The notes beneath the pieces were generated by a model that was not told the DNA's origin, did no database searches, and saw only the letters and a list, made by a program, of their open reading frames with translations. Shown piece after piece: positions 11,951-23,280 of a DNA stretch of 64,000 nt. Where the stretch lies: the NCBI GenBank assembly GCA_014904985.1, contig MU128917.1, forward strand, positions 62,001 to 126,000, read 5' to 3'. This DNA is from Hydnum rufescens UP504 (Eukaryota; Basidiomycota; Agaricomycetes; Cantharellales; Hydnaceae). The position numbers and the translations under genes are program-made. The first letter of the stretch is position 1. Every line of letters begins with the position of its first letter.

Positions 11951-12807
11951 TCGGCAATGACGCTTGAGGAAACCTTGGGCTAACGAGATACTGTGACTGC
12001 CTGGCAATCGATCATGTTAGTCGCGCCCAAGGCAATGTTACTTGAGACACGTTAGGCAGTGAGTAATAAATGATTGGAAGGAAGCAGGTCGCTCACTCCG
12101 ACGAAAAATCCGAGGACAAAGGATCTCCCCGTAAAACGGCGGTAAAATACATGACTTGTGCTGCACGGGACTTGCGGTGTCCGAATAAAATTTCGAAGTC
12201 CGCAAACAGAGAGGTCAAAAATCCCCGACTATGGTGAAAGACTACAGATACCCAAGAAAACAAGAGATATTATGAAGAATACTCAAATATGGGGCGAAGA
12301 ACGGAATAAGTCGAAGTTTGGCGGTGCAGGGGGCATTGTTCACATCACGCTGGATGTATGTGCATGGGAGGCGGGAACACAATGGAACATGGACGGAGAA
12401 GAGGACCCACTGAGGACCGTTCCAGTCTGTAAAGGCCATTGCAGAAAGAGCGTAGTGAGGGAAAGGAAGAGAGGTGGATGGCTATGTGATGTTCGCGGGG
12501 AGGAGCACAAGGCAAGAGACGATCCGCGTCCGGAGCATTAGAGTCCAACAGAGAGAGACTTTGAGACCCTTCGGACAATGGTGTTCTAGGAAGGCGAACA
12601 CCAATGGGGGGACTCCACTGATCACACACGCAGCTGAAAGCAGTGGGCTCGCAAGCGACGGACTCTAACAAAGAGAGACGCGTACCGTAGTCTCGCAACC
12701 AGACCAACTCTAAACTCGCTATTCGGCAGCCTCCGAGAGGCCATCCGAAAGTAAACACAGCGCCACTGCCAGAGGCAGAAGGGTTGTCGGTTATCAGAAC
12801 TCGCTCG

Positions 12808-14368
12808 ATGGAGCCCATCGACATAGCAAAAGCTTCCAAGGAAGCATTCGAGGCATCCCAAGCTGTAAGGCATAACGAGCGTGTCGATGCTCTCAGCAAA
12901 ATAAAAGACGCTTTAAGACACAACAAGGCCACAATTCTCGAAGCAAATAAACTCGACGTCCAGGTCGGCTTCTCGTCGTCGTCTATAGATACACTCTTCT
13001 ATATTGATGTCTGGGTCAGGCAGCCGCCGAAGAAGTGAATGCAGGACGGTTATCAGCCCCCTTGCTCAAGCGGCTCGACTTAACTAGAAGCGACAAATGG
13101 GATTCCATGTTGCAAGGTATCTCTGATGTCGCGGCACTTCCTGATCCCAATGGGAAGGTTTCATACGCCTCAGAACTGGATGATGGCTTACGATTACATC
13201 GGGTATCGTGTCCGATCGGAGTTCTGCTCGTTATCTTCGAAAGCAGACCCGAAGTAGTTGTAAACATTGCAGCCCTTGCTATCAAATCCGGTGGGTTTCA
13301 AAGCACTTTTATTTAAATTTGGCCCTCTAAATATTGTCTTTATCTATATAGGAAATGCCGCCATCCTTAAGGGGGGCAAAGAATCCTTGAAGACCACCAC
13401 AGCGCTATCCGACGCAATTCGCTCTGCCTTATCACAAACATCCCTCGATAAAAACTATATCCAAACAGTCCACTCGCGGGGCGAGATTTCCTCTCTTCTC
13501 GAGCTGGACAAATACATTGATTTGGTCATTCCAAGAGGCAGCAACGCCTTGGTGTCCAGCATTCAGCAGAATTCACGAATACCAGTCATGGGCCATGCAG
13601 ACGGACTTTGCACTGTTTTCTTAGATGCCACTGCGAACAAAGAAAAGGCAATCCGTGTCGTCCTGGACTCAAAAGTATGTAATATTTCCAGCGCGATATC
13701 AATCATTAGCGCTATATCTGCCCTCCCAGATTGACTATCCGGCGGCCTGCAATGCAGCGGAGATATTACTGCTGCACACCGACCTCCCAAAAGAGATCTG
13801 GACATCCGTTGCCACTGCTCTGCTGTCCCACGGGGTACAGCTTCGCTGCGACGCTCCCTCGCTGGCTCTTCTCGCCTCAGATCCATCCGTCGCTTCCCTA
13901 CCGACCTTCTCCACACACGTGCTAGAAGCAAACCCCTCCAGCGATTTCACCACCGAATTCCTCGACACGATCCTCGCAGTGCACACCACGCCCTCCCTCT
14001 CCTCCGCCGTATCCTTTATCAATAGCCATTCCTCCCATCACACCGATTCGATAGTCACAGAGTCCGAATCCTCCGCGAGCATCTTCTGTCGTACGGTCGA
14101 CTCTGCAGGCACGTTCGTCAACGCCAGCACTCGTTTTGCTGACGGGTTCAGGTATGGATTTGGCACGGAGGTGGGGATCAGCACGGGCCGCATTCACGCG
14201 AGGGGGCCTGTGGGCCTCGAGGGTCTCGTCATTTATAAATACGTGCTGAGGAGTGAGGGAAGTGCGGGACATATTGTTTCTGAGTTCGGAGTTGGGGAAG
14301 GCAAGAGGGCATTCAAGCATGCCCCACTTGGTTCAGACTCTATACCGGCTGGCTTCGACATTGTTTGA
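12808..14368 (+). CDS. PRO2: Gamma-glutamyl phosphate reductase (glutamate-5-semialdehyde dehydrogenase)
   Basis: NADPH-dependent reduction of gamma-glutamyl phosphate to glutamate-5-semialdehyde, the second step of proline synthesis from glutamate, in the cytosol. Four exons: 12808-12963, 13020-13290, 13352-13674 and 13730-14368. All junctions keep phase and give about 462 residues, close to the family length. The ATG at 12808 precedes the conserved N-terminal helix region (ending EANKLDVQ before intron 1). The ESRPEV cofactor region lies before intron 2. The active-site DYPAACNA motif with the catalytic cysteine opens exon 4, and the C-terminal GFGTEVGISTGRIHARGPVG signature is present. The reading frame is intact. 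The gene starts about 95 bases after the end of repeat unit B, so its promoter is partly repeat-derived. The identification is secure. Confidence 0.95.
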
Positions 14369-14922
14369 ATAATCGAAAACTGAAGACAGTCCGGCTTCAC
14401 CAAATAGTTCGGTGGACTAGTTAATGTGGCCTAACCATTATCCTGCGATCATGTGCTTGTCCAACATGTTCCGGACCACCGAACCCTTCACAGGTTCAAC
14501 GTATTCAACGTAGAGAGGATGAGGGTCGAAATTATTGATACGCAAAGGCAGAAAAACTCCTCCAGTGATGTCCAAAACTCATAATAACTTACGACTCTGA
14601 GCCCCTGATGAGAATTCATATGCCGACGACATGAGATATTGTCTCAGCAGCAACCTAAATTAGAGAACTCATGGAACAATCGACGCAGCGGAGTATCACC
14701 CAGCAAATTCCCCACCATAGTCAATACGGAATAGTTGTCATTACAGGTGAAACGAAATAGGCTTGTTTCTCTATGCATAGCCCCTTCATAACCTATCCAG
14801 ATTCGATGAGAAAGTGAACAAGTCAGGCCGAGGAACAAGTTAAATCTACGGGAAAGGAAAGCCAAGGAGTCATCTTCCTGGTCACCATCAACTCAAACGT
14901 GGAACGACCTAGCCCCCGCCTC
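14369..14922. other. Intergenic, no feature seen
   Basis: Region between the convergent PRO2 (+) and KEN-box gene (-). Only a 73-codon open frame on the minus strand (14644-14865) is present. It has no recognisable content and no splice partners, so I read the region as 3' untranslated and spacer DNA. Confidence 0.6.
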
Positions 14923-17749
14923 TCAACGTGACCTCACATTCCAACCAAACGACATACTATCTCTCGGCTTCAAGTTGGATGACCGAGCTGGTAGCCGATG
15001 CGATCTGCCACCAGCGGAGCGCGGGTTCTGCGGCGATGGGCCATCAGTCGTTGAATTTCTGCGCAATGGCATGACTGTCCCCTTCGGCGTCGAATTCAGC
15101 TGTCCTCGGATAGATGAAGGGCGTGGTGGGCTGGTCTGGACGCCAGCTTCGAATTTATTCAGAGACGCTTTGGGGGAAGCACGAAGACGTGGGATCCTAC
15201 TGGTACCGAACGATTTGTCCCTAGGATCGCTCGAGGCGATAGATTTATTTTGACTAGGGCCGTCGGTGGCAGGGAGAGGGTGGGTTGGAGATCGGTGAAG
15301 TGGGATATAGGGAACGCGAGCGGGAGAAGAAGCAATGCTGGAGATTGGAGATGCGGTAGTACAGGTAGTATTTTCTAGTGCTAAAGGATCTGCAGGTTCA
15401 CGTGAGCGATAGGTCAAGAATGGGATTTCTGGGGGATCGCCATCTACGGTAGATTGCCAAGAGGCACCTGAAAACGATGGCGGAGACTCATAGATAAGAA
15501 GCGGAGCCCCAGGCTCAAGTTCTAGCCCAAGTCCTAGACCAATATCGGATCCATTGCGACTACGGTTGAACCAAGGCGAAGATTCGAGGAAAACGTCATT
15601 ATCAGGAGTATCGTCAGCATCAAATTGAGGACCAAAGAGCGCCAGGTGAGAATTAAGCTTGCGTGTAAATGTCTCATCGTCCTCTTGGCCATAAAGGAAC
15701 GCTTCACGATTGCCTCCCCTATCAATTCCAATCATACCACGATGGGGGGACGATGTAGGAAGTGGGTACGATGTGACAAGTCGACGAGGACGCGGCAAGG
15801 GATCTGAAAGTTCCCCATGGACCAGAGGATCTTCTTCATGGGATGACCACGAAAGCTCCCTCTTGCGAGCAGTAAAATGTGCCACTCCGGCATGGCTCAT
15901 ACGACGCCCCCGCATCGACACACTCCCTGGAGACGGGCGGAGTGTAGGAAGAAATTGAAAGGGACCAGGTGTTTGAGGCTCTGGCGGAGAAGGCGGGCTG
16001 AGAGTATCTTGAGGACTAGAGTCGGTGCTTATTATTCCAGTGGTTGTCCAAGCCGTTATTATCGCTGTCTCGATGACCGCATGATCTTCCTCGACATCCG
16101 CAGCAGCCAAGTTATAATGTTCGATTATCCTCGAAGTAGAAGACGGATTTGCATTCTCTATCGGTTCGATTTCAGAAGGAGAATACGATTTGTATGATTC
16201 AAGAGAGGGAGACGAGTATAGGGAATAGAATGCTGAGTCACGCGATCGCACTTGTTGGGCACCAGGTGAAAGATCTTCCAGGGGAGCCAGTGTGTCTGAA
16301 ACATGAGGTGGCCAGTTCTCTTTGTCCTCATCCTCGCTGGAGCCCACGGGAATGTTAAAGTCGGATTCAAGGGAAGTTGTGCCATTGCTCTGGTCTTCGG
16401 CGGAAAACCGATACCCTTTCCGGGACCCAGTAATGATGGCGATAGGTCATTCTCACTTAGCTCTTCCTTTCGATGTAAGATAGTTGCTGATGACGGAAAT
16501 GCGATTCCGACTTCGTTCGCTATTTGGGGCGTAGTTTCCGGCGTAGCAGATTGTATCAAGATGGATGGAGCTCTAATATTCCGCGTCCCCGGTGTATCAT
16601 GGGTGTCACCGGGCGAGATCCAAGACTGGGGAAGAGTATTGGGTTGAGGAGAAGAGAAGACAGGGTCGGGAGAGAATAGAAAGTCAATAAGCAGGGGCGA
16701 CGACAGTCGCAAGTGCTGCGTCGATACTGGTGGGTGAAGACTTGAGGTAGGTGGTGCACATCTTCATGCCATCATCTTGTGCTTGAATAAGGGAGAAAAA
16801 AAACTGAATGGAAGGACGACATACTTGAACGGATCAGAGCTTGAAGGCACGTTCAGAGGAGCGACAGAAGCATGGTGTTCGGAGGGAGATATCGAGGTTG
16901 AACTGGTATCTCCATTCTCATTTCTCGCGCTCGTCCCTGGGAAATCAACGACGAATCCTGGCTGGGATCATGAGGTAGAGAGTCTGATTTTGGCGGTCTT
17001 TGTTCTCCGGGGACTTCAAATTCGGGCCTTAAAGGACTATTAGAGAACGCGGCAGGTGGCACCGCACCGTCCTCGTCGTATAATTTCAAGATATTGAAGA
17101 CTGAAGAATCCTCGCGGAGGGCTCGAAGCATGCCACGATCGTCTGTGGAGGATCTTCTGTGGCGATGGGGAGATGGGGACTCACGTTGCGACGGGGAAGA
17201 AGAGCCCGACTCGGAAGAGAAATCGTCAGAAAAGCCTTGATTGTCGAGCTCCGTAACAGCATGTAGCTTCTTGCGGTGTACTGTAACATTATAAGATGGT
17301 CTATTATTATATTTGCGCGAACTTCCAAGGTTCAAACTCGGGGGCAAGCGTCTGCTAGATCCTGGATTAGTATTATCTGGGGATGTGAATAGACAATGAG
17401 TATCTGAGTCCAACTGGAGGAAAGACGCAGCTTACCGAGTGGAAGTGTGCCCATTACGGAGGGATATTGGGTGCTGGGGGCTTTACCACGCGTTCAACGC
17501 TGAGAGGACGATGAGAATATGGACTGGAGCGTGTGTAGGGGTGGGGGGTGAAGTATTGCGACGGAGCTGCTTCGTGGTCTCAGCCACCTCGTCAATTCCA
17601 GGAGTATCTGGATTCGTGACTTCTGGTTGCCGAGGAGCAGGCCACGAGTACACAGAGGAGGTCGACCGAACTCTGCCGAGGGTGGAATCCTTGCTCTTCT
17701 TCTTGCCTTTCCGGAGGAATCGATCGCAAGAACCTCTTGAGAGACCCAT
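14923..17749 (-). CDS. Ser/Pro-rich KEN-box protein, function unknown
   Basis: Not recognised. Coding character can be followed on the minus strand from an ATG at 17749 (MGLSRGSC, a possible N-myristoylation context) to a stop at 14923. Pieces are 17749 to about 17420, about 17375-16853, 16712 to about 16415, and about 16415-14923. The protein is acidic and Ser/Pro-rich throughout, with no membrane segment. A KEN degron-like motif (DKENWPP) lies in the last large exon, and the C-terminus is basic (ends SFGWNVRSR). One normal intron is visible (gtaag donor at about 17435, cag acceptor at about 17376). At least three joints (about 17480, 16935 and 16415) need a one-base correction to keep the protein-like frame. 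At 16935 and 16415 the natural reading needs one more G in a GGG run. The KEN box suggests cell-cycle-regulated turnover by APC/C, which is inference only. Confidence 0.6.
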
Positions 17750-17952
17750 AGTCAGCGACTTGCCCTCTCAGGGCTACCAGAGCCCTCTGCTTGTCAATGA
17801 GGAGGAGAATGACGAGTTGGTGACAAATCACCCAGGCAACAAACGCCAATAACCCACAACAACAAACAGCAGCGCGCAAAAATGGAATGCAAGAATGTTA
17901 CATGGCTATGACAGGCATCAAAATGGAGACAGAGAGGAAGTGCGGGATCCAT

Positions 17953-19099
17953 TCAAGAGGAATCCCTCTGCCCGCCATATTGCTTCGGCAGCTCCGTCGC
18001 ATCCACATGCTGCAACAGTTCCTTCCCAATGGATGTTGGCCCCGATCCCACCACCTTGAGCTTCGCAAACGTCGCGGATGAGACAAGTGGCTTGAAGAGC
18101 CAGAATATCCACGTCATGAGGCTAGGCACATTGACAAAGAACTTCAAATGCTAGTATTGATGGATCATTGTAGCGTCAGTACAGGCAAACATGAAATTGG
18201 AAGACAACGCACGAGCAACTCGGGATAGTGGTCCTGGAAGATCTTGCTTGCCTCTGATGCCGCCTTCTTGCTGTTGGCGTCGCGAGAGTTCAAGCCTACC
18301 CCGAGATAATCGTGCACTTGCATCAAAGAATCAACCGTTTGGAAGTCCACTTGACGGAGTCCCTTCTCCATCAGAGAAATACGCCATCTGTGGCCATGGA
18401 AGCATCAGAGGAGGCACATCCGCAGGTCTCCAAGAAATTCTGGACCTCAAGAATCTCTCCAGGTCTCCAAAGACGGCGTGAAGGTCCGACTTTGCGCCGT
18501 ACACGTTGTACCTTGGAGGTAAAGGAAAGTGAGGAACGAGCTATTGAGAAAACAGAGCCGTCGTCGCGAACGTAATAGGTCTGCCCGCTTTGTCTTTTCC
18601 GAAAACAAAACCAACGCCCCCAAATACTTCTTGGGGGAACTCCTCGTTGATCGTCTCAGAGGCCTTGAACTCCTCTCGCCACTTTATGGTAGCAGTCAAT
18701 CGCTTGATTGCTTCCTCTGAATTGAAGTTGCTGGGATATGGTGTGATCACAGGCCCAATATAAGACAAGAAGTGATATGGGACTTACCTGGCTTTGACGA
18801 ATTTGAGGAGGATAACACTAACACGTGCATCGTCGACTCGACCAGGATCAATTGGTACGCCCCACATATCGATCGTCTTGAGTCGGGCATCGGGAACATT
18901 GGGCAAGGCCTCCTCGATGATTAATGGCAGTGCGGTCTGAACAAATGTACCTCATAATTATCGATTCACAATTGAGGTCAAAATCTATACCGCGAGCTCT
19001 CACCCTCAATTCTTTAACGGCATCCCACTCTTTCTGCGTGAACTTTTGCGTAAGAGCATTCTGAGGCTCTGCCTCGACTTGGGGAGTTGGAGCGCTCAT
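17953..19099 (-). CDS. SFH5: Phosphatidylinositol transfer protein Sfh5 (Sec14 homologue)
   Basis: Non-classical Sec14-like phosphatidylinositol transfer protein acting at ER/plasma-membrane contacts and the cell cortex. Six exons, minus strand: 19099-19004, 18936-18788, 18730-18572, 18511-18446, 18387-18213 and 18150-17953. All phases agree, giving 280 residues. The CRAL-TRIO N domain is seen in exons 2-3 (DARVSVILLKFVKA, then a KWREEF block). The lipid-binding lobe follows, with VHDYLGVGLNSRDANSK, the FFVNVP strand, and the C-terminal ELPKQYGG signature. The start is the ATG at 19099 (MSAPTPQ); an upstream in-frame TTG was not used. No frameshift. It sits between the KEN-box gene and ERV1, all three on the minus strand with separate spacers. 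Confidence 0.93.
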
Positions 19100-19689
19100 T
19101 GAAGGTGGGAAAGAATGGTTCAAATCACGTGTACTACCACTGCATGCTGCGCACCGTACGAGATGCTATTTCCTGATCAAATCATTGGAAGAGCAAGAGG
19201 AGGCTTTCTAATTAACCATGAATAGGGTATTGATATTGCATTTCTCCATGGTCGCCCGCGGAATACTGTAGTCAAGGCCAAATAGAGTCTAGGCCCCCTT
19301 AGGGAGGATTCGAGACAAGGGGATACACGAGATTGCTAGCGACGAGTAATATGAATAATGAATGGGTAACGCACGGTAACAATGGTGGAAGGTGAAAAAT
19401 TGAGTCCTATCCGACTAGTCAAGGGCAGGCCAAACACTTTGCTTCCAAAACGGAGATGAGGCACCTTTCGCAGTATTCGACATGTACCAGACTCATCGAT
19501 CGTGTTGACAATTCTCTAAATTGAAGGAGCTGGGAGTCATATTTCCACTATGCATCTAAGCGTTCCTCAGCATACAGTATAAGAGCTGACTGCATGAAAT
19601 GGCGCTAAGAAGCTTGATCTCACCAAACAAACAAATCAACGCACTTTATATATTTCTCCGATTGTAAGAAACGTAGTGGAGATGATAGC
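19100..19689. other. Intergenic, no feature seen
   Basis: Upstream region of SFH5 and downstream region of ERV1. It is AT-rich in parts, and no open frame over 60 codons looks coding. It presumably holds the SFH5 promoter. Confidence 0.6.
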
Positions 19690-20314
19690 TTAATCGCAAC
19701 GACCATCAGCTGGCCCAGTACGCCAGCGCTCGTCCGTTGTATCGCAATTAAAGAGAGGTTTGCCCAATCTCTCATTCACATCATTATGACGTTCACAAAG
19801 CCAGCGGTTCAGACGCGTCCCGTCCGCCGACTTCCGGTGGGTGGGCCTTCATATTCTCCCCAAGGTGGGAAGCGCAGTGCGAGCAGGGATATGTAACCGG
19901 CAGTGAATTCAGGAGTGCGAGCATGTTGGAGCGCTGGGATGGAGAGGGTTTGACTGGATAATATGCCGCAGCCGTATGCAGAAACGTCCAGGTTGCTCGA
20001 CCAAGCTGTTCGACATCCACTGGGCACTCTGCGCGATCGGTCTCTGACGCGTGTGAGGCACTGGCCGCAGCAGCCCCCGCTGTCGCCCCAAATTTCGACG
20101 ATGGGGTGGAGCGAGCTAGAAGACTTGGACGCTGCCGCCGCGCGTTTCCCTGGTTTAGTCCAAGTTCGCCAGTCAGAACACACTTTACATGGCTTCCCAT
20201 CAGGACCCTAACACCGAATTCGTAAGAATCGGATCGACCCCAAAACATTTGCATTACGAGTACCAAGACCATCCCAGGTGGCAGCTTGTCTGTGGATTTT
20301 GCAGCGTCATCCAT
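19690..20314 (-). CDS. ERV1: Mitochondrial FAD-linked sulfhydryl oxidase Erv1/ALR (two frameshifts in the sequence)
   Basis: Re-oxidises Mia40 in the mitochondrial intermembrane space and passes electrons to cytochrome c. Exon 1 is 20314-20264 (ends LPPGMVL), a 56-base intron follows (20263-20208), and exon 2 is 20207-19690. Seen motifs are the shuttle KPCKVC pair, the [13 protein letters not shown] region, the active-site YPCSHC pair, the [11 protein letters not shown] block and the C-terminal GRCD. The protein frame is broken twice. At 20103-20106 (a run of four) one base is in excess, and at 19819-19821 (a run of three) one base is in excess or two are missing. With those two changes the whole family profile reads through to the stop at 19690. 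Assembly error is more likely than a dead gene, because Erv1 is essential in yeast. Confidence 0.88.
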
Positions 20315-21283
20315 TGTGGAGAATTGGGAGTCACGTGATATTCCAGACGCCCTGGAGCTGCCCGTGGCGGAGGTATGTATTACATAATCATTAGGGAGAA
20401 GTGGGCGAGTCTGACTGCGCAGGGGTGGAAGGCGGTGAGAGGCCAGACACCTTTACTGTGCCTAAATGTGGCGACAAAAATAATGCATACGGGAATTATG
20501 GGGAAGTTCGGCGGAGCAGACGGAGGTACAGTGTGACGTAGGGTGTGGCCCGCAAGGGAGTCGTGGCATCACGGAATTCTTGGCCCTGGCGAACCGCAAA
20601 ACCGCCTGTCCTTGCGTCTGAACGACGCAGCTACGAGAAGTCACGACAGCCCCGCCTGCCACAGCCTCAGTCCTGACGGTAAGGCCTTCAATTTGATACG
20701 GGAAACTGAGTTGCGTACGAGCGCAACTTGAACAGTAAGTAGAATATCCATTTCACTTCTCACTGATCACCCCTCTTTTCCCCCTTAGGTAGCCGTTGAG
20801 CCCGTTGCTATCACTTCATCCTCATCCCTCTCTCTCCTCTCACTTCTCCTGGGTTTGACACCTCCGCTCGAAGCCAACACCTAGAGCGGGGGGACTCCCT
20901 TCAATCTTCTGTTTGTTTACAGGTCTGTCGACTCCGCCTTGTCTAACAGCAACCACTGTGCAGGCTCACAGTTAAACAACGCACTATTGCACCAAGGGTT
21001 CTATGGGCGTAAAGAGAGAGGGGCAATGGCAGGCTTGCCTTCGCTGAAATGACTGCTTGACGTAGTGTGTCCAATTTTGTATTATATTTCTCCCTGTATT
21101 GGAGAGTCCGTGAATAGCATCATTTTCCTGTATTTCTGCCAAGTTTGACCACAATCTGAGTGCTCTGGCTCACGCCGGAGCTTATCCTTTTGACTTCGTG
21201 CCAAGTACCCCACAACTAATAACACACAAAATAAGGATAAGGGACTTGCTTGTGAGAGAGAATGTGTATCTTACATATCGTAT
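20315..21283. other. Intergenic, no feature seen
   Basis: Between ERV1 (starting at 20314, -) and the 3' end of COQ6. There are CT-rich stretches at 20760-20900 and short open frames (for example 20462-20662 and 21198-21428). None shows conserved or protein-like composition. It would contain the ERV1 promoter. Confidence 0.55.
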
Positions 21284-23280
21284 TCATCCCCTGGTGTTCT
21301 TCGCAGCATTTTGGACCAGACTACTCACGAGACCTCCAAGACTACCAGCTACGACTTTCCCAGTTCGAATTCCCCCAGAGAGAGATTCAACCACTGTAGC
21401 GGCGGCATGCCAGCCTGCTGCGCCATAATGCTGCAGCGGCTCTGCCATATCCTGCTTTGTCTTGGAACCAGCGACCCCCATGAGTGCGCTCTTTATCGGG
21501 CCTAGCTCGTTCAGAACTTCCAAACCGACGGAACGAGCCCAGACAGCCGGGGGACTTGTGAGTGAATACAGCTTGTGGAGTTTGTCTATGACGGAAATAA
21601 TGGCATGGTTAGGCGCGTAGCGTGCAGTGTGATACGGGATTAACGAAATGTAAGAGCCTAAAATAAATAAAATCCGCGATCAGAATCATGTCGCACCACA
21701 CCCTCGTAAACCATCGGGCCATCGTACCAATATCACCACCGAGGGAGAGGGCCTCGCCAATAGTTTGCGCGAGAACTCGAGCATCTTCTAGGCCCATATT
21801 CAGACCCTGTCCAGCGAGAGGATGAACCGTATGTGCCGCGTCACCCACGAGTGCTGTTCGTTCCCCGACTCCTTCGCCGACGTACGAATCAGCATGACTC
21901 AATTTCAGGGGAAAGGACGCTTGCGAGCCAGCCTGGACGGAGTGTACCAGAGGCGGGTAGGCTTCAGAACCTATCGGCGGGATACCAACGCCCAATGAGA
22001 CGACGTCACTGGAATACAGCGCAGAATGCGGCCCAATGCCATGTGCATTTTCGCGAAATTTTATTTCCTCGGTGATACTTTCAGGGGTTATTCCATCCGC
22101 CCCGCGTTCCAAGAGTATGGAGTGCAAGTAACGAATAGACACCTCCGGGAGACGAAAGGCGGCATTGATAAGGTGTGCTAACACGTCCGGATGGACAGAG
22201 CGCAAGATTGAGGCTAGTTGTACAGAGGTGGACCAGACCACGGTGGATACTTCTTTCGTGAGCGGGAGGAAGGCTATTGGCCCAGTGGGGAGGAAACGTT
22301 GATAGGCGGTAGTATTGTGCTGAGGATGATTCGACGATGGATGATGCAATGTACCAACGACAGCATGCGAAGGATATGCCCACCCAGACGATCCAATCTG
22401 CGCGAAGGACCGAACGGGGGACTTGAAACCATCAGCACCAATCTAGGAAATAAATTTAGCTTAGGCTAGCACGCAGGCACCCCCCTAAGAAGGACGCATA
22501 CCAATAGACGAGTTTGCAATGAACGCCCACCTGAAAGGTTGACGACGGGCCAGGTCCCGCTTCGAGTGATCGATTCCACTTTGACCTGATCTATAAGTTC
22601 GACCCTCCCTGGGATCTCATCCAATCTGTGGAGCAATGCACGGTGCAAATTGAGGTTTTCCGTCAGACGGGCCATCTCAAATATGCTGCCGCCGGGGTCG
22701 ATATCCGAATTGGAAAAACAGATTCTGGAGTTGCTAATCCCGTCCCAGACCTAGGAGAGTGGATAATTGATACCAATGAGCCGGTGCATCCGGGACTTGG
22801 GGGCATACCTGCATGCTCTCAATCGGGGATGTACGTGATTGTTCGACATGTTGCCACACACCGATGCCTACATTACTTGGATATAAATTGGGACGACGGA
22901 AAAAGACAGCTCTTGCGTACTATCGAGGAATTCGCGAGATGCATTGGTGATAGAACAAACGCTGCTCGAATATGTATGCGGATCCGAATTCCAGTTATAT
23001 TTGCGAGTGAGGTCACTTGCATCCACCAGAGCGATGTTCAATAGCTCCCTCGCCAAAGGGAGTGACCCTAGCAGACACATGAGACACGATTATAGATGCA
23101 CACCAGTAGCATACCAATTGCAGCTGCAAGAGCAAGACCTGAGAGCCCCCCTCCGACAATTACAACGTCATAAGAGGCAGCCGCGGAATCCTTCGAGAAA
23201 GGACGCGAGGGAATACTCTTCGATAGACACGCAGATCGAAAGAGAAGGGGTCGAGCACACAGCATCCTCTCAAAGAGCAT
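21284..23280 (-). CDS. COQ6: Ubiquinone biosynthesis monooxygenase Coq6
   Basis: FAD-dependent C5 hydroxylase of the coenzyme Q ring, on the matrix side of the mitochondrial inner membrane, in the CoQ synthome. Six exons: 23280-23115, 23067-22921, 22867-22809, 22750-22502, 22442-21728 and 21657-21284. All are in phase and give about 569 residues, somewhat longer than the usual 480-500. An Arg/Ser-rich N-terminal presequence precedes the dinucleotide-binding YDVVIVGGGLSGLALA. Further motifs are IGADGFKSPVR and GDAAHTVHPLAGQGLNMG, the FAD-ribityl site typical of UbiH/Coq6 flavoproteins. The C-terminal helices (LGPIKSALMGVAG) are intact. The reading frame is uninterrupted, unlike several neighbours. 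Identification is firm; the start could also be the next ATG at 23265. Confidence 0.95.

Larger units (their letters stand above)
6071..12712. repeat. Tandem repeat unit B
   Basis: Second copy of the unit at 1-5973. It is longer because it has two insertions absent from A (6170-6538 and about 6898-7206), and because it has the block order Y-Z-X-W where A has X-gap-Y-W. Its right end stops about 95 bases before the start codon of PRO2 (12808), so the PRO2 promoter lies at or inside the repeat boundary. No intact reading frame is visible. The open frames are short, and most have an equally short counterpart in unit A. Confidence 0.85.
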
